Assembly (NCBI RefSeq): GCF_003008555.2
Contig: NZ_CP027665.1
Coordinates: forward strand, 2,604,001-2,668,000
Length of the DNA stretch: 64,000 nt
Reading direction: 5' to 3'
From: Pukyongiella litopenaei
Lineage (GTDB): Bacteria; Pseudomonadota; Alphaproteobacteria; Rhodobacterales; Rhodobacteraceae
Shown: positions 50,621-58,800 of the stretch, in pieces
Numbering within the stretch: the first letter of the stretch is position 1
Layout: each line of letters begins with the position of its first letter
Made by a program: the position numbers and the translations under genes
The notes under the pieces: generated by a model
Seen by the model: only the letters and a program-made list of their open reading frames with translations
Told to the model about the DNA's origin: nothing
Database searches by the model: none

Positions 50621-51022
50621 ATGCATGCCGATTTGAACATATTCCGAACCGCCGGCGCGCAGGCTGCACATGCCGCCCGACGCCAGGCGGTGATCGCCGC
50701 GAACATCGCCAATGCCGACACGCCCGGCTACAAGGCCCGCGATATCGGAACATTTCGTGATCATCTGGCCGGCACCAGTTTGGGCACCAGTTTGGGCACC
50801 GCCATGCGGTCGAGCCGGGCGGGCCATCTGCACGGCGCCGTGCGCTCCGGGGCCGCTCGGGTGCCGCAGGCATCGTCAACCGCCGAAGATCCGAACAGGA
50901 ACACGGTTTCCGTCGAACTGGAGATGATGAAATCGGTCGAGGCCAAGCGCGAGCATGATCGCGCCGTTGCCATCTACCGGTCGTCCCTGAACATCCTGCG
51001 CACCAGTCTCGGGCGCGGCTAG
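50621..51022 (+). CDS. flgB: Flagellar basal-body rod protein FlgB
   Basis: FlgB (133 residues) is a proximal rod subunit. It contains the rod-family motif AANIANADTPGYKARDI (residues about 26-42) and the closing helix SVELEMMKSVEAKREHDRAVAIY. The ATG at 50621 is spaced correctly from CGAGGAAG; an upstream TTG at 50591 is also open. A short tandem repeat (SLGTSLGT at residues 53-60) occurs in the middle. First gene of a long plus-strand flagellar operon. Confidence 0.93.
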   Translation: MHADLNIFRTAGAQAAHAARRQAVIAANIANADTPGYKARDIGTFRDHLAGTSLGTSLGTAMRSSRAGHLHGAVRSGAARVPQASSTAEDPNRNTVSVELEMMKSVEAKREHDRAVAIYRSSLNILRTSLGRG

Positions 51023-51036
51023 GTCGGGGCGGCATC

Positions 51037-51423
51037 ATGAACGAGTTTTCCAAGGCCCTCGGGGTAAGCGCGAGCGCGCTGCAGGCACAGGCGACACGGC
51101 TGCGGCACCTGTCCGAGAACATTTCGAACGCGGACACGCCCGGTTACCGGCGCAAGCTGGTGGCGTTCGAAACCGCCGCCAGGGACGGCACCGCCAACGT
51201 GTCGGTGGGCCGGGTGCGGCTGGACCGGTCGGAACTGGCGCGCCATTTCGACCCGTCGCATCCGCTTGCCGACGAGACCGGTCACTATTCCGGCTCGAAC
51301 GTGAAACTGATGATCGAGATCGCCGATGCCCGCGAGGCGCAGCGATCCTACGAAGCCAATCTCAAGATGTTCGACCAGACCCGACAGATGTCGTCGTCGC
51401 TGCTCGAACTTCTGCGCAAATAA
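51037..51423 (+). CDS. flgC: Flagellar basal-body rod protein FlgC
   Basis: FlgC (128 residues), a rod subunit with RHLSENISNADTPGYRRKLV and the C-terminal KLMIEIADAREAQRSYEANLKMFDQTR helix typical of the family. It lies 14 bp after flgB and 11 bp before fliE. Confidence 0.95.
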   Translation: MNEFSKALGVSASALQAQATRLRHLSENISNADTPGYRRKLVAFETAARDGTANVSVGRVRLDRSELARHFDPSHPLADETGHYSGSNVKLMIEIADAREAQRSYEANLKMFDQTRQMSSSLLELLRK

Positions 51424-51434
51424 GGAGCTCCAGA

Positions 51435-51725
51435 ATGGATGTCAGCAGCCTTTCCGCCGCCCGGCATTATGCGTCGGCGCGCCCGGCCACCGAACCCGGC
51501 GGCCAGTCCTCTTCGCCGTTCGGCCTCGCATCGGCGATGGCGCAGGATTTCGCCGCGACCATGGCGCAGGGCGAAACCCGGGCGATGCAGTCGATGACCG
51601 GCGATGCGGATCCGCATTCGCTGGTGCTGGCGCTGGCCCAGACCGAACTGGCGGTCGAAACCGTGGTCACGGTCCGCAACAAGGTGGTCGAGGCCTACCA
51701 GGAAATCCTGCGGATGCCGGTGTGA
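51435..51725 (+). CDS. fliE: Flagellar hook-basal body protein FliE
   Basis: FliE (96 residues) links the MS ring to the rod. It has the family's C-terminal helix pair (HSLVLALAQTELAVETVVTVRNKVVEAYQEILRMPV). The order flgB-flgC-fliE is widely conserved. AGGAGC precedes the ATG. Confidence 0.93.
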   Translation: MDVSSLSAARHYASARPATEPGGQSSSPFGLASAMAQDFAATMAQGETRAMQSMTGDADPHSLVLALAQTELAVETVVTVRNKVVEAYQEILRMPV

Positions 51726-51726
51726 C

Positions 51727-51999
51727 ATGCTGAGCGAAAGCCTGTTCTATGACACCCTGCGCCAGGGCATGTGGTCGGCGGTGATGATGTCGACGCCGGT
51801 GCTGACGGTCGCGCTCGTCACCGGGCTGGTGATCGGCCTGTTCCAGGCGCTGACTTCGATCCAGGAAATGACGCTGACATTCGTGCCCAAGCTCGCGGCG
51901 ATCGTGATCGTGTTCTGGGCGACCATGGGCTACATGACGCAGATGCTGCTGGCATTCTTCGACGGTCATGTCATCCCGGCGATCGCGGGGGGCACCTGA
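51727..51999 (+). CDS. fliQ: Flagellar export protein FliQ
   Basis: FliQ (90 residues) is a two-helix membrane component of the type III export gate. Segments VLTVALVTGLVIGLFQALTSIQEMTLTFVPKLAAI match the family. One base separates it from fliE; its stop overlaps the flgF ATG by one base. Confidence 0.93.
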   Translation: MLSESLFYDTLRQGMWSAVMMSTPVLTVALVTGLVIGLFQALTSIQEMTLTFVPKLAAIVIVFWATMGYMTQMLLAFFDGHVIPAIAGGT

Positions 52000-52712
52000 T
52001 GGAAAACGCCGGATATGTGGTGCTGTCGCGCCAGTCGGGCCTGATCGACGAAATGCGCGTCGTCGCCAACAACATCGCCAACGCGGCGACCACCGGGTAT
52101 CGCCAGGAGGGCCTGGTGTTCTCGGAATATGTCGATGCCGGGGAGGGCCGGTCGTCGCTGTCGATGGCCGAGGCGAATATTCGCAACACGTCGCGCGCGC
52201 AGGGGGCCCTCACCGAAACCGGCGGGGCGTTCGATCTCGCCATCGAAGGCGACGGGTATTTCCTGATCGAAACGCCGGGCGGCGAGCGGCTGACCCGGGC
52301 GGGCAGCTTCGCTCCGAATGCGTTCGGCGAGCTCGTCAATGCCGATGGCCATCGGGTTCTGGACGCCGGCGGCGCGCCGATCATCGTGCCGCCGGACAGC
52401 ACCGGGCTGCGTATCGCCTTTGACGGGACCATCAGCAACCGGGACGGCACGATCGGGCAGGTCGGGGTCGTGGTTCCCGGCGATCCGATGGGGCTGGTCC
52501 GCGAGGACGGGGTCAGGTTCCGGGCCGATGGCGGCACCGAACCCGCAGAGAATATCAGGCTGCTCCAGGGTTTCCTGGAAGGGTCCAACGTCAATCCGAT
52601 CCTGCAAGTGGCGCGGATGGTCGAGATCCAGCGCGGGTATGAGCTGGGGCAGAGTTTCCTGAATGCCGAGGACGAACGGATCCGCCAGGCGGTCAAGGTC
52701 TTTGTCCGGTAA
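51999..52712 (+). CDS. flgF: Flagellar basal-body rod protein FlgF
   Basis: FlgF (237 residues) is a proximal rod protein. It has VVANNIANAATTGYRQEGLVFSEY, the central FDLAIEGDGYF and LTRAGSF motifs, and the C-terminal ARMVEIQRGYELGQSF helix. The start overlaps the fliQ stop. flgG follows 21 bp later with AGGAGGA before its ATG. Confidence 0.94.
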   Translation: MENAGYVVLSRQSGLIDEMRVVANNIANAATTGYRQEGLVFSEYVDAGEGRSSLSMAEANIRNTSRAQGALTETGGAFDLAIEGDGYFLIETPGGERLTRAGSFAPNAFGELVNADGHRVLDAGGAPIIVPPDSTGLRIAFDGTISNRDGTIGQVGVVVPGDPMGLVREDGVRFRADGGTEPAENIRLLQGFLEGSNVNPILQVARMVEIQRGYELGQSFLNAEDERIRQAVKVFVR

Positions 52713-52733
52713 CGATCTGAACAGGAGGATACC

Positions 52734-53519
52734 ATGCGCGCACTGAAAATCGCCGCCACCGGGATGCTGGCCCAGCAATTGCGGGTCGAGACCATCTCCA
52801 ACAACCTCGCCAACATGAACACGACCGGCTACAATGCGCGCCGCGCCGAATTTGCCGATCTGCATTATCAGCAGGCATCGCGGGCAGGCACGATCAGCGC
52901 GAGCGACGGCACCCTGCTGCCGACCGGGGTCCAGATCGGGCTGGGGGTCCGCCCCGCTGCGGTGACCGTGCATCTCGAACAGGGGGCGCTGAGCGCGACG
53001 GGCAACGATCTCGATGTCGCGATCGAAGGGGTGGGGTATCTCGAGGTTCTGCTGCCATCGGGCGATGCGGCCTATACCCGTGATGGCAGCCTGAAGCGTT
53101 CCGCCGATGGCATGATCGTCACCTCCGAGGGCTTTGCCATCGCGCCCGAGATCGTGATCCCGTCCGACGCGACCAGCATTTCGATCAATGGCGACGGCGA
53201 GGTTTTCGCCTATTTCTCGGACAGCGCGGAAGGGGAATCCCTGGGCCAGTTGACCCTGTCGGGGTTCAGCAACGCCAAGGGGCTCGAGGCGCTGGGCGGC
53301 AATCTCTTCCGTGAAACCGAAGCTTCGGGGCCGCCCCTTTCCGCGACGCCCGGCGAGGACGGGCTGGGGACGCTCCGGCAGGGGTATCTCGAAAACAGTT
53401 CGGTCGATGCCGTGCGCGAGGTGACCGAACTGATCGAGGCCCAGCGCGGCTACGAGATGAATGCCAAGGTCATTTCCGCGGCCGACCAGATGATGGCCGC
53501 CACTACGCAGGTCCGGTGA
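52734..53519 (+). CDS. flgG: Flagellar basal-body rod protein FlgG
   Basis: FlgG (261 residues) makes the distal rod. Conserved segments are MRALKIAATGMLAQQLRVETISNNLANMNTTGY, GVGYLEVLLPSGDAAYTRDGSLK, LGQLTLSGFSNAKGLEALGGNLF and the end ELIEAQRGYEMNAKVI. The stop overlaps the flgA ATG. Confidence 0.96.
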   Translation: MRALKIAATGMLAQQLRVETISNNLANMNTTGYNARRAEFADLHYQQASRAGTISASDGTLLPTGVQIGLGVRPAAVTVHLEQGALSATGNDLDVAIEGVGYLEVLLPSGDAAYTRDGSLKRSADGMIVTSEGFAIAPEIVIPSDATSISINGDGEVFAYFSDSAEGESLGQLTLSGFSNAKGLEALGGNLFRETEASGPPLSATPGEDGLGTLRQGYLENSSVDAVREVTELIEAQRGYEMNAKVISAADQMMAATTQVR

Positions 53520-53932
53520 TGACAAGGCTGGCCGCAATGCTGATCCTCGCCGCGCTGCCGGCGGTCGCCGAAACGGTGGTGCCGGCGCGCACCATCCGGG
53601 CCAGGGAAATCATCGGGCCGGCCGATATCCGGGTTGTGCCCGAAACCTTTGCCGGGGCCGTGGACGATCCCGATCGCGTGATCGGGCGCGAGGCACGGAC
53701 CACGCTCTATGCCGGCCGGCCGATCCTGGTCGCGCAGACGGCCGAACCCGCGCTCGTCGGTCGCAACGACATCGTGCCGCTGGTCTTCCTGCGCGGCGGG
53801 CTGCGGATCGTGGTCGAAGGGCGGGCACTGGGCCGCGGCGCCGAGGGCGAAATGCTGCGGGTCATGAACCTGAGCTCGCGCACGACGGTTTTCGGGCGGG
53901 TGACGGCCGATGGATCCATCGAGGTGGAATGA
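53519..53932 (+). CDS. flgA: Flagellar P-ring assembly chaperone FlgA
   Basis: FlgA (137 residues) is a periplasmic chaperone for the P ring. An N-terminal signal peptide (LAAMLILAALPAVAE) is followed by a SAF-domain region (REIIGPADIRVVPE..) and the C-terminal EGEMLRVMNLSSRTTVFGRVTADGSIEV typical of the family. Overlaps with flgG (TGATG) and flgH. Confidence 0.92.
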   Translation: MTRLAAMLILAALPAVAETVVPARTIRAREIIGPADIRVVPETFAGAVDDPDRVIGREARTTLYAGRPILVAQTAEPALVGRNDIVPLVFLRGGLRIVVEGRALGRGAEGEMLRVMNLSSRTTVFGRVTADGSIEVE

Positions 53933-54660
53933 TGAAAAAGACGGCAACATTTCTGATCGCCATGCTGGCCATGTCCGCCTGCGGGCGCATGGATCATCTC
54001 GGCAAGCCGCCCAGTTTCTCCGCCAACCAGCAGACGCCGGAACATGTGGCGATGCTGTGGCCGGGGTTGCCGATGCACGCGCAGCCGCACCGCGCGGTGG
54101 ACCGGTCGTCGCTGTGGAGCGGGGGCCAGCAATCGCTGCTCGGGGATCGGCGCGCGATGAAAAAGGGCGATATTCTGACGGTCGTGATCGAGATCGACGA
54201 AAAGGCCGAGATCTCGAATGACAGCGCCAGGGCGCGCAACGGAACCGAGGAACTGGAGATCCCGCAACTGTTCGGGCTTCCGCAACGGGTCGATCAGAAC
54301 CTGCCCGCAGGGGCGTCGATGGCCGAGGCGGTGACGATCGGTTCGAAAAGCCAGAGCAACGGAAAAGGGTCCGTCAAGCGCAAGGAAAAGCTCACGCTGC
54401 GCGTCGCCGCCACCGTTGTCGATGTTCTGCCGAACGGGGTGTTGTCGATTTCCGGCTCGCAGGAATTGCGGGTCAATTTCGAGCTGCGCGAGTTACTGGT
54501 GTCCGGATTCGTTCGTCCCCAGGATATCTCGCGCCAGAACGAAATCACCTATGACAAGATTGCATCCGCCCGGGTTTCCTACGGGGGCAGGGGGCAGATC
54601 ACGGATGTGCAGCAGCCGCGATACGGCCAGCAGATCCTGGATGTGGTGCTCCCGTTCTAG
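53929..54660 (+). CDS. flgH: Flagellar L-ring lipoprotein FlgH
   Basis: FlgH (243 residues) builds the outer-membrane L ring. The signal peptide ends in a lipobox (AMSAC, residues 14-18). Family motifs include SLWSGGQQSLLGDRRAMKKGDILTVVIEIDE and the C-terminal SGFVRPQDISRQNEI..KIASARVSYGGRG. It overlaps the flgA stop by 4 bp. Confidence 0.95.
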   Translation: MMKKTATFLIAMLAMSACGRMDHLGKPPSFSANQQTPEHVAMLWPGLPMHAQPHRAVDRSSLWSGGQQSLLGDRRAMKKGDILTVVIEIDEKAEISNDSARARNGTEELEIPQLFGLPQRVDQNLPAGASMAEAVTIGSKSQSNGKGSVKRKEKLTLRVAATVVDVLPNGVLSISGSQELRVNFELRELLVSGFVRPQDISRQNEITYDKIASARVSYGGRGQITDVQQPRYGQQILDVVLPF

Positions 54661-54662
54661 GC

Positions 54663-55142
54663 ATGATCATGTTTTCCAGGATCCTCCCTCTCATGCTTGC
54701 GCTCGTCGGAACCTCGGCGGGAATGGGAGCCGCGTACTGGATGGGCGCGCCGCCGCCGAATGGCGCGAAACCCGGGGTCGAGCGCGCGGATGCGCAGGGC
54801 AAGGACACCAAGCAAGGCGAAACGGAATTCGTCAAGTTGAACAATCAGTTCGTCATCCCCGTGATCGAGGGCGATGGCGTCGATGCGCTGGTGGTGATTT
54901 CACTGAGTCTCGAAGCCGGGACCGGTCAGCGAGAGTGGATCTACCGGCAGGAGCCCAAGCTGCGGGACGCATTCCTGCGGGTTCTGTTCGATCACGCCAA
55001 CATGGGCGGCTTTGACGGGCGGTTCACGAAGGCCGAGACCCTGGGCTTGTTGAGGACCGCACTGCTCGAGGTGGCTCAGATGCAGTTGGGTGACAGCGTC
55101 GCGGATGTTCTGATCACCAACCTGGCGCGTCAGGACGAATGA
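54663..55142 (+). CDS. fliL: Flagellar basal body-associated protein FliL
   Basis: FliL (159 residues) is a single-pass inner-membrane protein near the stator. It has a membrane helix in residues about 5-27, a FVKLNNQFVIPVIEGDGVDALVVISLSLE strand region and a RDAFLRVLFDHANMGGFDGRF segment. It ends the flgB operon. A 231-bp gap follows, in which I saw no gene and no convincing terminator. Confidence 0.88.
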   Translation: MIMFSRILPLMLALVGTSAGMGAAYWMGAPPPNGAKPGVERADAQGKDTKQGETEFVKLNNQFVIPVIEGDGVDALVVISLSLEAGTGQREWIYRQEPKLRDAFLRVLFDHANMGGFDGRFTKAETLGLLRTALLEVAQMQLGDSVADVLITNLARQDE

Positions 55143-55373
55143 CCGTGTCGGGACCGGAGCCGCGAGGCCGAGGCGCGTGGTTCTGACGCGGTCCGTATCT
55201 GTGATCATGTGGCCCGGGAAACGCATGTGTTCGATGTGATGGGCCGGTGCACCTGGACCTGGCACGACCATTCACGGGACCAACGATCCGGCGATGTTCT
55301 GGACAGGCACGATGACCAGTGAAGTTTCCGGCTGTGTCGATTGGGGGGCAACAGTGCCCGGCCTCTGTCCGGT

Positions 55374-56174
55374 TTAGGCCTGGTTGGCGCGCAGCAGTGA
55401 CAGCGCGACGGCCTGTGGTGACGCGGCCTGGCGGGCATCGCGGATCTGGGCCTGCATCAGGAAGCGGTCGGTGAAATCGGACAGTTTCTGCGGGTCTGAA
55501 AACTGGCTGACAGTGTTGTCGCCCAGCACACCGGCTGTCTTGTCGCGCAAGATTTCCATCTGCTTTTCGATATCCAGCTGGCCGAAGGACGACGGCAGGG
55601 ACAGCGCCGTTTCGAACATGTTGCGCAGCGGCGGCAGGCTCATCAGCGTGTACCATTTGGTTTCTTCGCTGACCGCGTCCGCGGCCAGTTCCGCCAGTTC
55701 GCGTTGTGCATAAAGCGCGACCCGCATGTCATTGTCCTGTTCGCCGACCGCCGCTTCGAACATCTGCACCCGGAAACGATCGGCGAGATCGGTCATTGCG
55801 CCGATGTCGCCGGTGTTCGGTGATTGCCCCGGTCCAAAGCCGAACGCGTCGCTCAGATCGCGGTATCTCTGGTCGGTGAGCCGAATGGCCAGGGCGTCGT
55901 CGCTCGTCGTTCCGTCTTCGAGGATCTTCCTTACGAAATAGCGATCGTCGATATCGTCCTGGAGGCCAAAGGCGCCAAGAGCGACCTGCAGAAGCCGGCG
56001 ATCCGCCACGAGGTCGGCGGCGGTGGAGACCTCGGTGATCTTTTCCAGAAAATACCCGGTGTCGCGTGTAACCGCGGGTGACCTGGCGTAGGTATCGATC
56101 TGCGCGTCATAGGTCCGGGTCAGAAACCGCCAGGCCACCAGCCCGCTGCCGGCGACAACCGGTGCAAAGGTCAT
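55374..56174 (-). CDS. DUF1217 flagellar-associated protein
   Basis: A 266-residue, largely helical DUF1217 protein. Relatives lie in flagellar clusters of Rhodobacterales and Rhizobiales. Typical segments are SGLVAWRFLTRTYDAQ, YFLEKI, RLLQVALGAFGLQDDIDDRYFVRKILE and a C-terminal FTDRFLMQAQIRDARQA. The role is not established. It overlaps the flbT stop (ATGA), so it is the last gene of a fliC-linked group flaF-flbT-DUF1217 on the minus strand. Confidence 0.85.
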   Translation of the reverse strand: MTFAPVVAGSGLVAWRFLTRTYDAQIDTYARSPAVTRDTGYFLEKITEVSTAADLVADRRLLQVALGAFGLQDDIDDRYFVRKILEDGTTSDDALAIRLTDQRYRDLSDAFGFGPGQSPNTGDIGAMTDLADRFRVQMFEAAVGEQDNDMRVALYAQRELAELAADAVSEETKWYTLMSLPPLRNMFETALSLPSSFGQLDIEKQMEILRDKTAGVLGDNTVSQFSDPQKLSDFTDRFLMQAQIRDARQAASPQAVALSLLRANQA

Positions 56175-56575
56175 GTCGGACGCAAGGCGAACAGGCGCTC
56201 TTCCCTCGGCAGCAGCCGCCGGAGCGCCTTGAGGCACTTGTAATACTGGTCGTGGAGCAGGGCGTCGGTGGCTTCGGCGAGCGAAGTTCTGCTGTCGAAA
56301 TCGGTGAACACCTGGCTCAGTTCCTCGATCGACCGAAGCAGCGACATTCTGGCCGGTTCGGCCGGGCTGTCGCCGGACAGGATGAGCTGTGCGGCATAGC
56401 AGACGCGACGAACCGGTGTGTTGGCCTGCTCGGGGTGGATCGCATCCCGCAGCCTGAGAATGTTCGCCTCCGGGGTGATGATCGCCAGCCGGCCGCGTCG
56501 ATCGCCGTTTTCGATCACGGCCCCGTTGATCAGAACCCGCTCTTTCGGGGCCAGTTTCAGGATCAGGCCACCCAT
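56171..56575 (-). CDS. flbT: Flagellin mRNA regulator FlbT
   Basis: FlbT (134 residues) in Caulobacter binds the flagellin mRNA leader and limits its translation until hooks are complete. The family motif MGGLILKLAPKERVLINGAVIENGDRR begins the protein, with ANILRLRDAIHP and RRVCYAAQLILSGD following. The start at 56575 lies one base after the flaF stop; the longer frame is rejected. Confidence 0.92.
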   Translation of the reverse strand: MGGLILKLAPKERVLINGAVIENGDRRGRLAIITPEANILRLRDAIHPEQANTPVRRVCYAAQLILSGDSPAEPARMSLLRSIEELSQVFTDFDSRTSLAEATDALLHDQYYKCLKALRRLLPREERLFALRPT

Positions 56576-56576
56576 G

Positions 56577-56948
56577 TCAGGCCGCTCCGCCGCGCAGGCC
56601 GCGCATGACCGCGGTATTGATGTCCAGAAGCGGGGCGACATCGCCGCGGCGGGCCAGGACCTCGCTCGTGTGCTGATGGGTGAATTCCGCCAGATAGAAA
56701 ATCCGGGCCTTCAGATCCTGCGGCAACGGGTTCGCGGCATCCGACACATCGGTCGCAAAGATCTGCCACAGCTTCTTGTTGTCATGCAGCGCTTCGGCCA
56801 GGGCCGGAAAATCGACCGGTGTCCTGTCGGCTTCGGCGCGAAGACGATGGGTGATCTTCGCAACGGCTTCGTATTCCCTGTCGCGTTCGGTTCGCGTGGG
56901 CGTGGCTGCCGACGAATAGGCCTGCATGGCTTGGGTCCGGATGTTCAA
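56577..56948 (-). CDS. flaF: Flagellar biosynthesis regulator FlaF
   Basis: FlaF (123 residues) is the partner of FlbT that promotes flagellin synthesis or secretion. It has ERDREYEAVAKITHRLRAEA, the LHDNKKLWQIFATDVSDAANPLPQDLKARIFYLAEFTHQHT core and an INTAVMRGL end. It lies 66 bp downstream of fliC, a common alphaproteobacterial order. Confidence 0.93.
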   Translation of the reverse strand: MNIRTQAMQAYSSAATPTRTERDREYEAVAKITHRLRAEADRTPVDFPALAEALHDNKKLWQIFATDVSDAANPLPQDLKARIFYLAEFTHQHTSEVLARRGDVAPLLDINTAVMRGLRGGAA

Positions 56949-56979
56949 TTTGCGCCTCGATCAAGCTGTGAGCTGGAGC

Positions 56980-57007
56980 GACCGGGGGCATTCGCTGCCC
57001 CCCGGTC
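56980..57007 (-). other. Hairpin between fliC and flaF
   Basis: A 9-bp GC stem (56980-56988 with 56999-57007) just after the fliC stop. No T-tract follows, so it may partly terminate transcription or stabilise the abundant flagellin message. Confidence 0.5.
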
Positions 57008-57014
57008 AGGGTGT

Positions 57015-57839
57015 TTACCGGAACAGCGACAGGATCGTCTGCGGTGCCTGGTTGGCGATCGACAGCGCCTGGACACCCAGTTGCTGCTGCGTCTGCAGGG
57101 CCTGCAGGCGGGCCGATGCCGCCTCCATATCCGCGTCGACCAGGGTGCCGATGCCCGATTTCATCGCATCCATCACCTTGCCGACAAAGACATTCTGACC
57201 CTCGATCCGCTTGGCGGACGCACCAAGCGCCGCAGCCCCGTCAACCGCCGTCTGGATCAGCGCCTCGATGTCGTCGATCGACGCCGCTGCCGTGGTCGCG
57301 TCGGTCATGACCACGGTGGTCAGGTCCAGGCCGGCTTCGAAATTCACCGACTTCACGGTGATGGTTCCGGTCGTGACCGCCCCGGCGGCGTCGCGGTCGA
57401 GCGAGGACAGGACGGTCATGTCGCCGCCCGCGGTGTTCAGCAGGTTCTTGCCGTTGAACTGCGACCCCTTGATGATCGACGTGATCTCGAGCTTCATTTC
57501 ATTGACTTCGGCCTCGAGCTTGGCGTGGTCGACATTTTCGCCGTTCGCGGCGATCACCTTGTCCTTCATGTCGGTCAGGATGTCGGCGATCCGTTCCGCC
57601 CCGGCGCTGGCCACGGCGACGGTGGATTCGCCCAGTGCCAGCGAATCCGAAATCGCGTTGAAGCCAGACACGTCCGATTCCATCACTTTCGAAATCGCCC
57701 AGATCGCGGAATTGTCCTTGGCGCTGGCAACGTCCTTGCCGGTCGAAATCGCGTTCTGGGTCTTGCCCAGATCGGTGTTGATCGATTTCAGGGTTTGCAG
57801 TGCGACCATCGCACTGGTGTTGGTCAGAATGCTGGACAT
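57015..57839 (-). CDS. fliC: Flagellin
   Basis: A 274-residue flagellin, the filament subunit. The N-terminal D0/D1 region begins MSSILTNTSAMVALQTLKSINTDL and includes KDNSAIWAISKVMESDVSGF. The C-terminal D0/D1 ends VQALSIANQAPQTILSLFR. The central variable domain is short, so the filament should be thin-surfaced, as in other roseobacters. A CTAA-N7-CTAA pair lies about 150 bp upstream. Confidence 0.95.
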   Translation of the reverse strand: MSSILTNTSAMVALQTLKSINTDLGKTQNAISTGKDVASAKDNSAIWAISKVMESDVSGFNAISDSLALGESTVAVASAGAERIADILTDMKDKVIAANGENVDHAKLEAEVNEMKLEITSIIKGSQFNGKNLLNTAGGDMTVLSSLDRDAAGAVTTGTITVKSVNFEAGLDLTTVVMTDATTAAASIDDIEALIQTAVDGAAALGASAKRIEGQNVFVGKVMDAMKSGIGTLVDADMEAASARLQALQTQQQLGVQALSIANQAPQTILSLFR

Positions 57840-57987
57840 AGCATGTTTCCTTCAGACTTGGGCGGTTTCGCCCGGTTTCATCCCGCCCCCTGTGGACGGA
57901 CCGAACGTCTTTCTGACACTTGCGGCGCCGGTGTGCCGGGGCCGCGCCACCTCATCGGAGGTGCCCGGTCACGATGACCGCCATGTG

Positions 57988-58002
57988 CTAATGGAATGCT
58001 AA
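57988..58002. promoter_or_regulatory. CtrA-like half-site pair upstream of fliC
   Basis: CTAA-N7-CTAA (TTAG-N7-TTAG on the coding strand) in the 205-bp gap upstream of fliC. The spacing is exactly that of CtrA boxes, with one base changed per half. Confidence 0.3.
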
Positions 58003-58044
58003 GAGCGCAGGTGTGAATGGCTCGAATTTTCGGCAAATCCCGCG

Positions 58045-58401
58045 TCATGCGCGTTTTTCGACGGACGATGCGACCCGCGCGGAAAGATGCGTTTTCCGGC
58101 CTTTGCCGTCGTAGACATCGGTTCCCTTCCTGGCTTGCTGAAGGTCCGACAGCCGTCGGGCAACGGCGCGGATGCCCTCCATCGCGCCGGTCAGCAGGTC
58201 CTGGTTCCGCGCCATTTTTTCGCGCAGAGACGGCAGGTCGCCGGGCTGCGCCTGCGTCACGTCGATCTGTGCGACAAGGTTTTCCTTTTCGCTGACGAGC
58301 CGTTCAAGGCGCGCAAAATCGCCCGCGATCAGCGCCGCGCGTTCGCAATCGAGCAGGGTGTCCAGCTGCTCGATCCGGTTGTCGGGGTCCGCCTGCGTCA
58401 T
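58045..58401 (-). CDS. FlgN-like flagellar export chaperone
   Basis: A 118-residue helical protein resembling FlgN, the export chaperone of hook-filament junction proteins. It shows heptad-like sequence (LDTLLDCERAALIAGDFARLERLVSEKENLV) typical of that family. It overlaps the preceding rod-binding gene by 4 bp. Assignment rests on helical pattern, size and context. Confidence 0.68.
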   Translation of the reverse strand: MTQADPDNRIEQLDTLLDCERAALIAGDFARLERLVSEKENLVAQIDVTQAQPGDLPSLREKMARNQDLLTGAMEGIRAVARRLSDLQQARKGTDVYDGKGRKTHLSARVASSVEKRA

Positions 58402-58688
58402 TTTTCTGCCTCCAGCAATGCCCGGTAGAGTGATTCGGCGAGCCCGATGCCGCCGCTGCGGGCGATCTGTTCGGCCTGGGCACGCACGAGAAAAGTACCG
58501 AACTGGCTCTCTCCGGCGCCGCCGCCAAAGCTCTTTCGTTGCTCGCCGAACCCCGCCGATTTCAGCATTTCGGTCAGGAACGCGGCCTCCAGGTCGATGG
58601 CCGCGTCCTTCAGCGGATCGGCCATGCGCGGGGTGTTGCCGTTGTGGTGGGGCGCTCGGACCGGTGGCGATATCGATGCCGGGATCAT
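58398..58688 (-). CDS. Rod-binding protein (FlgJ N-terminal domain)
   Basis: A 96-residue protein matching the rod-binding half of FlgJ, without the muramidase half, as is usual in alphaproteobacteria (CheL-like). Key segment: DLEAAFLTEMLKSAGFGEQ followed by GAGESQFGTFLVRAQAEQIARSGGIGLAESLYRALL. It acts as a cap for rod assembly. Divergent from fliK across a 112-bp promoter region. Confidence 0.85.
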   Translation of the reverse strand: MIPASISPPVRAPHHNGNTPRMADPLKDAAIDLEAAFLTEMLKSAGFGEQRKSFGGGAGESQFGTFLVRAQAEQIARSGGIGLAESLYRALLEAEK

Positions 58689-58734
58689 GTGCGATTCCTC
58701 GAATTGCTGCGATTTTTCCGAAACTGCCTGCCCA

Positions 58735-58755
58735 CGGTTAAAAAAAACGTAACCG
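58735..58755. promoter_or_regulatory. Inverted repeat with CtrA-like spacing between rod-binding gene and fliK
   Basis: CGGTTA and TAACCG form a perfect 6-bp inverted repeat separated by 9 bp of A-rich DNA (58735-58755). It also contains TTAA-N7-GTAA (58738-58752), one mismatch from the CtrA box. It lies midway in a divergent flagellar promoter region. Confidence 0.45.
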
Positions 58756-58800
58756 CTCTGCCGAATGGTGGGCGAACCCGAAACGAACAGGTGACCGATC

